Source: Isochrysis galbana | Taxonomy: Eukaryota > Haptophyta > Isochrysidales > Isochrysidaceae | NCBI GenBank assembly: GCA_018136815.1 | Contig: CM030937.1 | Span: forward strand, 1,693,279-1,757,278 | Direction of reading: 5' to 3' | DNA length: 64,000 bases | Part shown: positions 10,305-19,369 of the stretch, one piece after another | Layout: every line of letters starts with the position of its first letter | Numbering within the stretch: the stretch's first letter is position 1 | The notes under the pieces: model-generated | What the model was told of the DNA's origin: nothing | The model's database searches: none | Seen by the model: only the letters and a program-made list of their open reading frames with translations | Translations under genes and position numbers: made by a program

Positions 10305-10735
10305 AGAGAGACCCCTTCCCCCCCTCCAGAAGAGAGAGAGAGAGGGGGGGGAGGGGGAGAAGTGGAAGGGAGAGAGGCTCTCCGGGGGGAAAGGGGGGGG
10401 GGGGGGGGGGAAGAAGCAGGGGGGAGAAGGGGAGGGGGGGCGGCCTGGGTGAGGAAGGATGTGATTGCGAGAGGAACTCTCTCTCGCTCTCTCTCTTCCC
10501 TCTCTCTCTTCTGGAGGAGGGGGGGAAGGGGGGGTCTCTCTCTTCTCTCTCTCTCTTCTCTCTCTCTCTTCTCTCTCTCTCTTCTCTCTCTCTTCTCTCT
10601 CTCTCTTCTCTCTCTCTCTTCTCTCTCTCTCTTCTCTCTCTCTCTTCTCTCTCTCTCTTCTCTCTCTCTCTTCTGGAAGGGGGGGAAGGGGGGAGGTGGC
10701 GGGGGAGGGGAAGGAGGAAGAGAGAGCAAGCCAAG
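9804..10735 (-). repeat. GA/CT tract with four 77-bp minisatellite units upstream of the SDR gene
   Basis: The coding strand is CT-rich from 9804 to about 10480 and then switches to GA-rich to about 10680. Between about 10050 and 10345 a unit of roughly 77 bp recurs four times, marked by CCCCTTCCCCCCCTCCAGAA at 10081, 10157, 10233 and 10310 (approximate). The partial inverse, CTTCTGGAGGAGGGGGGGAA, occurs at about 10508 and a variant at 10672. Frames of 300-400 codons cross it but only spell Arg/Glu or Ser/Leu/Pro repeats. Such mirror-symmetric purine/pyrimidine DNA can form triplexes; that role here is inference. Confidence 0.75.
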
Positions 10736-11580
10736 ATTCATCTATTCAGAGGGGGGAGGGGGGGAAGGGGGAGCAAGCCACTCTCTCCTCCCACTCTGCG
10801 CAGATGATTGATTCAAATCCCTTCCACGCGGGGGGGGAGGCGGAAGAAGGGAGCTCTCCCTGGCTGGCTGGGGCTCTCTCTCTCTTCTCCTCTGCCCGCG
10901 CACCCGCTTCCACCCGCGGCCACTGCTTCCCCTCTTCCCCTATTTCTCTTCCTCCTCGTTTCCCTCTCTCTCTCTCCTCTTTATTCTGTGCTGCTTCCTC
11001 TTCCTCCCCTCCTCTCCTACTATTGTATCTCCCTCTCCTCTAGATATCTTCTTCTTCCGGATATATCTTCTCTCTCTTCTCTCGCCCCTCTCTCTGTTCT
11101 CCTCTCTCTTCTCTTCACTCCCTCTCCTCTGCTCTCTTCCCCTCACACCCCTCTCTTTTCCCGCAACTTTCGTGATCTCTCCGCGTGCGGCTCGTCTTCT
11201 TCTCCCCTCTCTCCTCCTCCTCACTGTGTGGGTCTGCCCCTTGGGAGGGAGGGCGGTTTGTTCACAGGCCCCCGACGGCGATCCCGTGTGAAGAAGCCGA
11301 TGGACGAGAGAGCCGCCGCCGTGACGGAAGGGGCCGCCGATCTCGCGCACAGCTGGACCGAGATGCAAACGAGCTCGGGGTCTGTTGTATTCCTGCCCAT
11401 CTGAAGGCTGTAGGCATGAATATTCGTGTAAGGTACGCGCTCACAATTACAATTGAACAGTTCCCCATGTTACTGCTGACGCACAAGACACACAGATTCG
11501 GATTCCCCATGGTCTCAAGTCCAGGTTTGCAGATTTTGGTCTCGAAATTTGCGATTCGAATTTTTTTTGCTGTTGCTATA
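10736..11580. other. CT-rich spacer without a supportable gene
   Basis: 10860-11230 is pyrimidine-rich on the plus strand; 11260-11580 has more balanced composition. A short frame around 11300-11400 (MDERAAAVTEGAADLAHSW) is unrecognised. No splice-consistent gene model emerged on either strand. Confidence 0.4.
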
Positions 11581-11584
11581 ATTG

Positions 11585-11635
11585 TCCCTGTTCCACTCCA
11601 GGCACCCGTCACGTCACGGTCCGAGAACACCCTGA
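11585..11635 (+). repeat. 45-bp dispersed repeat, copy 1
   Basis: CCTGTTCCACTCCAGGCACC followed by CGTCACGTCACGGTCCGAGAACACC. The same sequence with about three changes lies inverted at 46303-46352. It is probably part of an unrecognised mobile element shared by the two sites. Confidence 0.75.
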
Positions 11636-11760
11636 CTGGAAGTGGATGATTAGCGTCGCGTCAGCGCCTGACCCAGCGCAGCTGCCCGAGCAAAACTCGC
11701 GCTCGCCCTCGCCCAAGCCCGTCCTCCCGCCTTTCTCTGTTGAGGAGGTGGTCCAGCCCG

Positions 11761-12151
11761 TCATTGGCCACCCCCCAACTTCCGCCGCGCCACTCGCCGC
11801 GTCCCTTCCGTCCCTTCCGTCCCCATCTGAGGCAGTGGTAACCTCGGATCCGTCAGCTTTCCCTGTGGGAGGTGAGCTTTTGGCGTCACTGGCCCACTTT
11901 GGGGTTGGCCATGGGTGGCTGGAGTGTGTGTGTGGCCATGGCGGCCATGGTGGCCGTGTTGGTGTGGGGCTTGCAGGTGGTGGCACGGGTCGTGGCTCGT
12001 GTTCACCTGGTCTGCCTTTAGAGTGGCTCGCGCGCGCTTCGGCGGTGCAGCATTGGTCGCGGCCCGTTCGGCCGGCGCGGCGGGGGTGGCGGCAGGGGAG
12101 GAGGGGAGCGGCGCGCGCTCCATGACCCTGTCAGTTTACTGATAGTTGCAA
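11761..12151 (-). repeat. Dispersed repeat family A, copy 2, with open frame
   Basis: On the minus strand: CAGTAAACTGACAGGGTCAT, then a 120-codon frame starting MERAPLPSSPAATPAAPAER and continuing NAAPPKRARATLKADQ, where the DNA reads CAG|GTGAACAC, a possible exon end. The frame continues His-rich (HHLQAPHQHGHHGRHG). The copy at 51805 is about 90 percent identical by eye over the same stretch. The conserved start, basic PKRARA patch (possible nuclear signal) and donor-like site suggest exon 1 of a DNA-transposon protein. No catalytic domain is present. Confidence 0.6.
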
Positions 12152-12205
12152 GAACAAGCACGATGAACCACCTTGCACACTCCATCCCATCTCCCTCTTG
12201 GCAGC

Positions 12206-13714
12206 TCAAGTGGTGCCTCCCGCCACTGCACCCCCGCGGGGCAGCAAGAAGCCACGCGAGGCCGTGCGCGAGCGTGGCCCGTCCGAGGGCTTGGCGGCGA
12301 CGCCGGCTAGGGCGGCAGTTGGCTCCGGCCCAAGGGCGGTTCCCGCATACCCGAGTGCTCTGAGCTCGCGGCGTGCGAATCTAAGGTCGTCCTCCAGCTT
12401 GGCCTTGGCCTCCTGCGCCTCGTTGGCGACGAGCCGCCAGCCCTCAAGCTCGCCTTGGAGCGCTTGCATTTGCAGCTCGCTCAAAGTGGGCATAGCAGAC
12501 CGGGCAGGTGCGGGAGCTTTCGCAGCCTCGGCCTCGAGCTCGCGCACCCGCGCCTGCAGCCCTGCGCGCGCTCTCTCACTCTCGACAATACGCTCCGCCT
12601 GACCAGCGTGCAGTTCCCGCATTTCGGCGAGCTCGGCCTCCGCTTGCCGCAGTCTCTCCTCGGCCGCCACAACGGCCTCTTGAAACTTCTTGGTGTGGGC
12701 TTGCGCCTCGCTCCTCGCGGTTTCCTCCCTCTCCCTCGCTGCCTCCTCGCCGTCTGCTGTCTTTGCCAATGCCACCTCCAGCTTGGCCTCAGCCGCAGCG
12801 CATGCCTCGCGCGCCCTCCGCTCCGATTCACGCGCCAGCTCCAGCTCCGCCTCCACACGCGCATGGTCAGCGGCGAGCGCGTTGGAAGTCGACGCCTGCT
12901 TGGCACGCAACTGCTCCATCTCTGCGTCGTGCTGTTGGACCCTCTGCTCGAGTTCCCCATTCGCTTGGGCCAACGCCGCAATCCGCGCGGAAGCCTCCGC
13001 CTCGACGCGCGACATCTGCTCCACGGCCTTCTGAGCCGCATGCTCAACCGCCGCCTCAGCCATGCGCTCCGCCTCGGCCCGCATGGCCTGATCTCTCCGC
13101 CGCAGCTCGTCCACTTGCTGACGCATCTGCTCGATGTGGGATTCGGCCTCAACCAGCCGGGCGAGAGCCTTGCGCTCCGCTTCTTTGGCTGCTGCTGCAG
13201 TGGTCGCCTCCTGCGCCGCCTCGGCGGCGCGTTGTTCCGCCACGCGCAGCGCAGCCGCAAGCCGCTTGGTGGCCTTGGACGACTCCTGGAGCGCGCTGGT
13301 CTGCGCGACGAGCTGGTCTTTGGCGGATGCAATCTGCGACTCAGCCTCTCGCAGCTGCGTCTCTAGCATGCGCGCACGCGCCTCGGTGGCCGCCGCGCCG
13401 GCCGCCTGCTGTCTCACCTTCTCAATCTCCTGTTCGGCTTCAGCCTTGCCTGCCACGTGCGCCCGCAGCGCGTCGAGCTGCTCGTGGTACTCCTCGCAGA
13501 TAGTGTGCAGGTTCTCGTAGTTTCGGCGGAGTGCACCAATCTGCGCCGTGCGCGACTGAAGCGCCGCCTGCACCTCGCTTAGAACCTCCCGCGCGGAGGG
13601 CGGCGCCTGAGCCGCGGCCGCAGAGAGCTTGCGGAGCAAAGCTTCGTCCTCGTACCGTACGGCCGCCTCTCTCGCTGGCGTCTCCTTGAGCTTCTGCACG
13701 TCGCGGAAGCTCAT
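12206..13714 (-). CDS. Long coiled-coil protein (502 residues), function unknown
   Basis: One uninterrupted frame from ATG at 13712-13714. After a short N-terminus (MSFRDVQKLKETPAREAAVR) the protein is almost entirely Ala/Glu/Arg/Gln-rich with heptad spacing from about residue 35 to 440, for example NYENLHTICEEYHEQLDALR and AVEQMSRVEAEASARIAAL. It ends in a Gly/Pro/Ser tail (residues 450-502). Lack of Pro and Gly in the middle and regular a/d hydrophobics support a rod-like dimer. Such proteins are usually cytoskeletal, centrosomal or tethering factors, but nothing here names one. The very Ala-rich, GC-rich codons also leave long antisense open frames, which I treat as shadows. The start follows a G/C-rich then CT-rich leader like other genes of the window. 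Confidence 0.8.
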   Translation of the reverse strand: MSFRDVQKLKETPAREAAVRYEDEALLRKLSAAAAQAPPSAREVLSEVQAALQSRTAQIGALRRNYENLHTICEEYHEQLDALRAHVAGKAEAEQEIEKVRQQAAGAAATEARARMLETQLREAESQIASAKDQLVAQTSALQESSKATKRLAAALRVAEQRAAEAAQEATTAAAAKEAERKALARLVEAESHIEQMRQQVDELRRRDQAMRAEAERMAEAAVEHAAQKAVEQMSRVEAEASARIAALAQANGELEQRVQQHDAEMEQLRAKQASTSNALAADHARVEAELELARESERRAREACAAAEAKLEVALAKTADGEEAAREREETARSEAQAHTKKFQEAVVAAEERLRQAEAELAEMRELHAGQAERIVESERARAGLQARVRELEAEAAKAPAPARSAMPTLSELQMQALQGELEGWRLVANEAQEAKAKLEDDLRFARRELRALGYAGTALGPEPTAALAGVAAKPSDGPRSRTASRGFLLPRGGAVAGGTT

Positions 13715-13853
13715 GGCGGGGGAAAGAAAAGGGAAGGGAGGGGCGGGGGAGGGGGGAAGGGGGGGGGGGAGGGGGAGGGTAGGGGGGGCGGAGGGGTTGG
13801 GGGAGGGGAGCGGGGTGTCGGCCAGCCGACCGCTCCTCTCCCTCTCCCTCTCT

Positions 13854-13917
<64 letters not shown>

Positions 13918-13990
13918 GTCTCTCTCTTTTCTCTCTCTCTCTTCTCTCTTCCCTCTCTTCCCCCCCCCCCTCCCCTCTCCCTCTCCTTCT
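13715..13990 (-). repeat. Low-complexity leader with (CT)n microsatellite
   Basis: Plus-strand sequence is G-rich at 13730-13815, then (CT)n from about 13848 to 13915, then more CT-rich DNA to 13990. It lies directly upstream of the coiled-coil start. The first part is C-rich on the coding strand as in other leaders; the (CT)n part is GA on the coding strand. Confidence 0.7.
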
Positions 13991-14152
13991 TCTCCGCCTG
14001 TGAATGAAGAACCTGTGTGCGCTCTCTCTCTGCTGTAAACGCCCAACTGAGAAGAAGGGGCTCGCGTACCATCCGTAGTACTTACTACTAGAAAAAGAGG
14101 GGGGCCGGGGGCTCCACGCAGCGCCCAAACCGACCGCAACGCTCAACGCTCA

Positions 14153-15013
14153 TAGGCTCAGGCCAAAATATCTAGACAGTCCCGGGGATATTTGCAGTGG
14201 TCCAAAATACCACAAGATATTTGGGGGGTATCCGGGATATCTCGGGATATTTGGGGGGGGTGGGGGCGCCCAAGGGCGAATACAGGGGGGGGGAGGGGGG
14301 CGAATACAGTGAATACAGGGGGGGGGGGGGGCTGTTGGCTGTTGGCGCGTTGGCGCGAACGCGAACGCGAGCCCATGAGCCCCCCTCCCTCCCCCTTGCT
14401 CCCCATTAGGTGAAATGGCGTGTTTCAGTAATAAATGGGAGAGTGTAGAGTGTGAGTGTGAATACTTGTTTGCAGATCGCACGCACCCACAGGTCAGCAT
14501 GCTGCGCCACGAGGACAAGGACCACGAGGACGAGGACGAGGAGAGCGAGGGCAGCACGGACAGCGAGAGCGACAGCGCGAACGACCACGTTGCTCTCACG
14601 GACGAGTCCCTGCTGTACAAGAAGGGGTCGGCCGTTAGCCACGATCCAAACCTTCATCATGTTGCGCTATAACACGAGCAAGCGTCGTGGGCAATGGCAA
14701 TGAGCAATGAATGTGAATGTGAATGTGTGTCATAGTACTATGTACTTTATTGTAAGCACTATTGCTTTGTACAAAGATATACGTCTTAAAGCTAGGGTAC
14801 TCGGCTTATAATACGTAATACGTAAAAGACGTATTTTTGAACCGGATATGGATATTTCGAAGATATTTGGGGGGCCGCACGGGATATAAACGAGATATAT
14901 GTCGTATTAGAACGGGATATTTCGAAGATATTTGGAGGGTCGCGCGGGATATAAAAAGGATATGTGCCCGGGATATATGGGGGTAAAAAACGGGATATTT
15001 TGGCCCGAGCCTA
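14153..15013. mobile_element. hAT-like DNA element, 861 bp, with 8-bp target duplication
   Basis: Ends are inverted repeats: left TAGGCTCAGGCCAAAATATC, right (reverse complement) TAGGCTCGGGCCAAAATATC, differing at one base. AACGCTCA flanks both sides exactly (14145-14152 and 15014-15021). Near each end the word GATATTTGGGG or GGGATAT recurs many times, like the subterminal transposase-binding repeats of hAT elements. The middle carries the acidic ORF described separately. It lacks a recognisable transposase and is presumably non-autonomous. Confidence 0.88.
14415..14672 (+). pseudogene. Acidic ORF inside the 861-bp element, possible last exon of a transposase
   Basis: The frame ends MLRHEDKDHEDEDEESEG, then STDSESDSANDHVALTDESL and a short tail, stop at 14672. 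A CCCACAG|GTCAGC acceptor-like site at 14492/14493 would make 14493-14672 a 3'-terminal exon of 59 codons. Asp/Glu/Ser-rich tails occur at the ends of some hAT transposases, but there is no homology I can name. The location within clear element boundaries makes host function unlikely. Confidence 0.3.
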
Positions 15014-15099
15014 AACGCTCAACGCACTGCGCACCTATTTGTGGCCCGCCTCCCCTCTCCCCGCCTTCTGCGATGCGCGCGCCGCCCCCACATCGGCTC

Positions 15100-15715
15100 T
15101 CGCATCGGGGGGGGTGTTGCGGGTAAAGGGGGGACCTTGTACACTTCCCCCCGTACGTTCCGTTTTTAGGTCTTCCCGCGCGACTCCCTCTCCGTCGCCG
15201 CGCCCCAGTCCCCTTCTTCCCGTATCGTCCCGTATCGGTCCGCCCCCCTCTCCTCTCCTCTCCCCGGCTCCCCGCGGAAGCCCTCTTCCCCCTCTCCCCT
15301 CCCGTCTCTCCCCGAGTGCTTCCTTGAGTTCCCGACCCCCTTTTGTCTATCTCTTTCCCGCGCGATTCCCTTCCCCCCCGCGCGTGACGTTTTCTCTCGG
15401 TGTCTTGACTACGCTCCGCGCTATCGCTCGAGCGCCTTCCGTGCCCCCTCGTTCGTCCCTCGTTCTCGTTCTCGTGTCGCTGTGCCCCGTGATGGCTGAG
15501 AGTGCGCCCATGTCTTCGGCCCCGTCCCCGCGCGCTTCCTCGGCTCCCCATTGTTCACCCCCCATGCTCCAGTCGGGCCATACTTCTCATGTTACAGTTC
15601 AGCCTCCTCTCACACCCAGCCGCACCACAGCCACAGTTCCACATGATCCACCACAGGGGCGAACCGTGGCGAGGCCTTGGCCGTTGGTTATGAGGCGGCA
15701 ATGACAATGAGGCTG
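15100..15715 (+). repeat. Dispersed repeat family B, copy 2
   Basis: Counterpart of the block at 7400-7945 on the opposite strand: CCTTGTACAC near 15133, C-rich middle, then the frame VMAESAPMSSAPSPRASSAP and SGHTSHVTVQPPLTPSRTTA. Drift between copies is substantial. The preserved order and frame argue for common descent from one element. Confidence 0.5.
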
Positions 15716-15719
15716 AAAT

Positions 15720-16770
15720 TTTCCGTTGTCTTCCCCCCCCCTCCCAAGACTACACGGTAGTTTGTCTTTAACGACTACGCGTTTGCGCAACCGTTAACCC
15801 GGCCCTAGCCTTGGCGACCGAAGAAATCTTGCCGTTGAGGCAGGAGAGCGCGATCCGACCGCGATGCCGCCCCGGCGGGCCCGACGAAGGTTGGGAGTTG
15901 GCAGACCGCAGAGCCCCATTTATTGCCACTGTGCTACCGGTATTGGTGCGGCTCTGACGCCCCCTTTCGGTCTTTTCCTCTATGGTCTATCTATGGGTTG
16001 TGGGCGTTGCTTGCGGCTGTGTTGCGTGTTGCGTCGGCGTCGGCCCCGTTGGGGCATCGTGACTGCTGTGAAGGTGGCGCGCGCTCCATCGCTGAAACTA
16101 TGACGATAGTTTTCCAATCTGCAGGAGACGAACCCCTCCAAGATGCAGTCACAGCTGGCAAGGGAGAGGTTGAGGTTGGGTAAGAACGATGGGCTATGGT
16201 ACGTGTTGATGCCTACGCACAAGCTAGCACACCAGGTATGTATGCACAATCACGACCACAAAAAACAGCAGCTAAACGAACACACGGCAGCGTTGCTCTG
16301 GTCGTGGGTGCCTGCAGCCCTATGCTCTACGTGCATGTTGCGTGTCTGCGCGCCAGCAGGGGTTTCGCTTCCTGCAATGGCCTCTAGTTCTTCCGTTCTC
16401 ACTCGAGGCGGGCATGCCAAGGGTGATGCATCCGAAATCTGCAATTCGTTTCGATAGAGACAGTGCGTGAAAACGCAGGACGGAGCTTCGACAGGCACAT
16501 TTGGCACAGCCATGCGAGTTTCCACCTGGGCAGTCGCCGTCCTCAGCACCTGCTAGACCAAGCACTCCTAACCGATATGCGCATGCACGAGAGCTAGCCC
16601 GAGGCGTACAGCACGCAGTGTGTGGGCCATGCTCGTCCACTACTCTGCCACCTGCGTCTATGAGTTGGTCCAGGCGCGTCGCCTGCCGGCTCGGTCAGCA
16701 CGCCAGGCGCTTTGCACCCGTAAAAGGCCATTCTCACTCGGACGGACCCGCAAAGTGGTAGGCTGCGGTA
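15720..16770. other. Region without a firm gene; possible exons on plus strand
   Basis: A plus-strand frame about 15850-16183 (CYRYWCGSDAPFRSFPLWSI and onward) ends at a GTAAGAAC donor-like site at about 16182, and another at 16143-16457 begins MQSQLARERLRLGKNDGLWY. Neither shows a known domain and the frames disagree, so I do not model a gene. Remaining sequence is unremarkable. Confidence 0.3.
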
Positions 16771-16777
16771 CGCCGAC

Positions 16778-18397
16778 TCAGCCGTCGATGAGCGCCTCGA
16801 ACACGGCGTCGTCAACCGACTTTACGCCGACCGTGCGGCCGTCAAATTTACGGCCGGATAGCGACCGGATGGCCTGAGTGGCAGCATCAACCGAGTCGAA
16901 CTTAACAAACGCGCAGCACTCTGGGTTGGCGTCTTTTGGTACCTTGACCGCGAGGATCTTTCCAAAGCGCTGGCACTCATCGGTGACGTCCTCCTTAAGC
17001 CCCTCTCGTTCCTCCTTGTCGGTTAGTTCGGCTGGCGTCAGCATGTTGCTGCACGAGACGATGGCGCTTGTGGCGACCGCCTGGGAGGCGGAAGCAAGCG
17101 CCGGAATGCCGCCCAAGGCCTGGGGCACGGCACCCGCAAGCGCAGCAGCCGCTGCGAGCGCGAGCGATGCGGCGTCCTGGCCGGTGGCGACTGCGGGGAC
17201 AGCGCCCGGAAGGACGGGAGCGACCGTGCCGGCGGCAAAGCCAGCCGGCGCGGCTGCCGCGCCAACCGTCGGCTGGTAGTTGTTCGGCCGCGACACGCGC
17301 AACGTGGCGGTGAGCAGGTTGATCCCGTTGAGCCCCAGCGCGACGTTGGCGTATTCGACGGTGTGGAATTCGACAAAGGCGTACGTGCCCTCGGGCGAAA
17401 GCCAGACCGATAGCACCGGGTCAGGCGCCTCCATCGGCATCATTCCGCGCTGCTTCATCGCGGTCGAAATAAACTCGGAGAGCTGCTTCTCAGTCAGCCC
17501 TGCGCCCATCGGCAGGTTGCCGACATAGAGCCGCCGGTCCTTGCGTGTGGCTTGGCCGGTGACGTTTCCAGTTGTCACTTGTGGTACGGAGGTGTCCACC
17601 CACTGGAAACCGTCCCAGAAGCGCTTCGGCTTGCCATCATCGGCCGGCGGTGGTGGCGGCTTCTTTCTCCGTGGTGGCGATCGGCTCAGGCTCGGGCTGA
17701 CGAGGCGGTCACGATAGTCGCGCCGCCCGTACCGTCCACCCCTGTCATCGTACCGTCTGCCACCGCCGTAGCGACGTGGAGGCGAGCGCCCGCGGCCGTA
17801 GCGCGGCGGCGAGCGGCCATAGCGCGGCGGCGAGCGCCCGAAGCGCGGCGGCGAGCGGCTGTACCGCCGCGGTGGCGAGCGGCTGTACCGCCGCGGTGGC
17901 GAGCGGCTGTGCCGGCGTGGGGGCGGCGAGCGGCTGTACCGGCGCGGCGAGGGCGAGTAGCGACGCGAAGAGCGGCTGGATCGGCGGGGCGAGCGGGAGT
18001 AGCGGCGCGGCGAGGGAGAGTAGCGGCGGGGTGAGCGGCTTGAGCGGCGTGGCGAGTGCCTACGCGGAGAGCGCGAGTCTCTCCTGGGCGAGCGCGAGTC
18101 TCGCCGTGGTGAGCGTCCGCGCTCTGCGGGGGGGGGCGAGCGCCTTGGCGACCGCGCCCTGTCTTCTCCAGGGTGCTCAGCGTCATCGTCAGCGTCAGGG
18201 TCGTCGGCTCGTGATCGGTGTTTGTGCTTGCGCTTGTGCTCCCTCTCCTCATCCCTGTGCCGGTGGTGCTTCTTCCTCTTGTGCTTGTGGCGCTGCTCTC
18301 CCTCTGCAGAGGGGTCGGCAGCGGCCGCCAGCGGCTCGAGGGGAGCAGTGGGAGGCTCAAGGGGGGCGGAGGACGGGTCGTCGCTGGGCGGGGACAT
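16778..18397 (-). CDS. U2AF2: U2AF65-like splicing factor with RS domain, one RRM and a UHM
   Basis: Large subunit of U2AF binds the polypyrimidine tract and recruits U2 snRNP in the nucleus. The 539-residue frame has, in order: Lys/Arg/His-rich N-terminus, an RS domain of SRSPRRYSRSPPRR-type repeats (about 75-240), a Trp-containing ligand-like motif PKRFWDGFQWVD near 260, an RRM at about 285-375 (RRLYVGNLPMGAGLTEKQL, with TYAFVEFHTVEYANVAL and RVSRPNNYQP, closely matching U2AF65 RRM1), an Ala-rich linker (376-445), and a C-terminal UHM (NMLTPAEL, EDVTDECQRFGKILAVKVP, CAFVKFDSVDAATQAI, then the R-x-F motif in GRKFDGR). The second RNA-binding RRM of animal U2AF65 is missing; an Ala/Pro/Gly linker stands in its place. 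No introns. Start at 18395-18397 follows a long pyrimidine tract on the coding strand. Confidence 0.88.
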   Translation of the reverse strand: MSPPSDDPSSAPLEPPTAPLEPLAAAADPSAEGEQRHKHKRKKHHRHRDEEREHKRKHKHRSRADDPDADDDAEHPGEDRARSPRRSPPPAERGRSPRRDSRSPRRDSRSPRRHSPRRSSRSPRRYSPSPRRYSRSPRRSSRSSRRYSPSPRRYSRSPPPRRHSRSPPRRYSRSPPRRYSRSPPRFGRSPPRYGRSPPRYGRGRSPPRRYGGGRRYDDRGGRYGRRDYRDRLVSPSLSRSPPRRKKPPPPPADDGKPKRFWDGFQWVDTSVPQVTTGNVTGQATRKDRRLYVGNLPMGAGLTEKQLSEFISTAMKQRGMMPMEAPDPVLSVWLSPEGTYAFVEFHTVEYANVALGLNGINLLTATLRVSRPNNYQPTVGAAAAPAGFAAGTVAPVLPGAVPAVATGQDAASLALAAAAALAGAVPQALGGIPALASASQAVATSAIVSCSNMLTPAELTDKEEREGLKEDVTDECQRFGKILAVKVPKDANPECCAFVKFDSVDAATQAIRSLSGRKFDGRTVGVKSVDDAVFEALIDG

Positions 18398-18945
18398 GGG
18401 GAAGGGGCAGAAGGGAGGAAGTTGGGGCGCTGGGGAGGGAGAGGGAGCGAGGGCTCTCCACTGGGAAGGGAGGGAGGGAGGGAGGGAGACAGAGAGGGGG
18501 AGCTGCAGAGCGAAAAGGGGGGGGGAGGGGGGAGGCGCGCGGGGGGGGGTCTGCGCAGACGTCGCGAGGGGAGAGAGAGAGAGGGGGGGAGGAGGAATCG
18601 CGCGGGGGGGGGGGGGGGAGAGGGAGAGAGAGGGGGGGGAGAGTTAGAGAGAGAGGGGGGAGAGAAAGAGAGAGAGGGGGGGGGAAGTGAGAGAGAGGGG
18701 GGGGAGAGAGAGAGGGGGGGGGAGAGAGAGAGGGGGGGGAGAGAGAGAGGGGGGGGAGAGGGAGAGGGAGAGGGGGAGAGGGAGAGAGAGAGGGGGGGGG
18801 AGAGGGAGAGGGAGAGGGGAGAGAGATAGAGAGAGAGGAGAGAAGGAATCGCACGGTGGGGGGGGGCGTGGGGAGGGGGGGGGAGGAGGGGGAAGAGGGA
18901 GATGGAGAGAGGGGGGGGGGGGGGGGGCCGAGGGGGAAGCCCTGC
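18398..18945 (-). repeat. Pyrimidine-rich leader tract of the U2AF65-like gene
   Basis: Plus strand is GGGGGGAGAGAGAGAG-type purine DNA over half a kilobase, hence CT on the coding strand. It contains imperfect repeats of ggggggagagagagag at about 18650-18790 and an 18-base G run near 18911. Frames through it encode only Ser/Leu/Pro. Confidence 0.75.
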
Positions 18946-19369
18946 AGTCTTTTTTATGTAAAAGTGTAAAAGTACTTTCGAGAGAGAGAGAGCGCGCGGG
19001 AGGTGACGCTGTTTCCTGTGTTTTATTATAGAGGGAGCCCGTCGGGAGCTCGCGGGGAGAGGGGGAGGGGGGAGGTCCCGGCGGGAGGCGGGAAGAGACG
19101 AGGATCCCCGTGCCCTAGTAGTAGAGAGACTCCAGGCTCCAGACTCCTGTGAACAAGACAGTATACAGTAAAGGTGCACTATTCACCATCACTCTCGCTG
19201 TCACTCGCAAGTAGGTCAGCCAGGCGTCCCGGGGCACGCTCCCACTCCAATGCATTGTCCGCGCTCTCATATTGCCACTCTCCTCACCCAATCCACATCC
19301 TCAACCTCTCTCCTCACCCAATCCACATCCTCAACCTCAACACTCAACACACAACACGAGAGGGCGAGA

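Noticed and set aside
9529-10811. Open frames of 200-400 codons on both strands
   Set aside because: They translate GA/CT repeats into Arg-Glu or Ser-Leu-Pro runs; no start context, domain or normal composition.
12455-13520. Three long plus-strand ORFs
   Set aside because: Antisense shadows of the Ala/Glu-rich coiled-coil gene.
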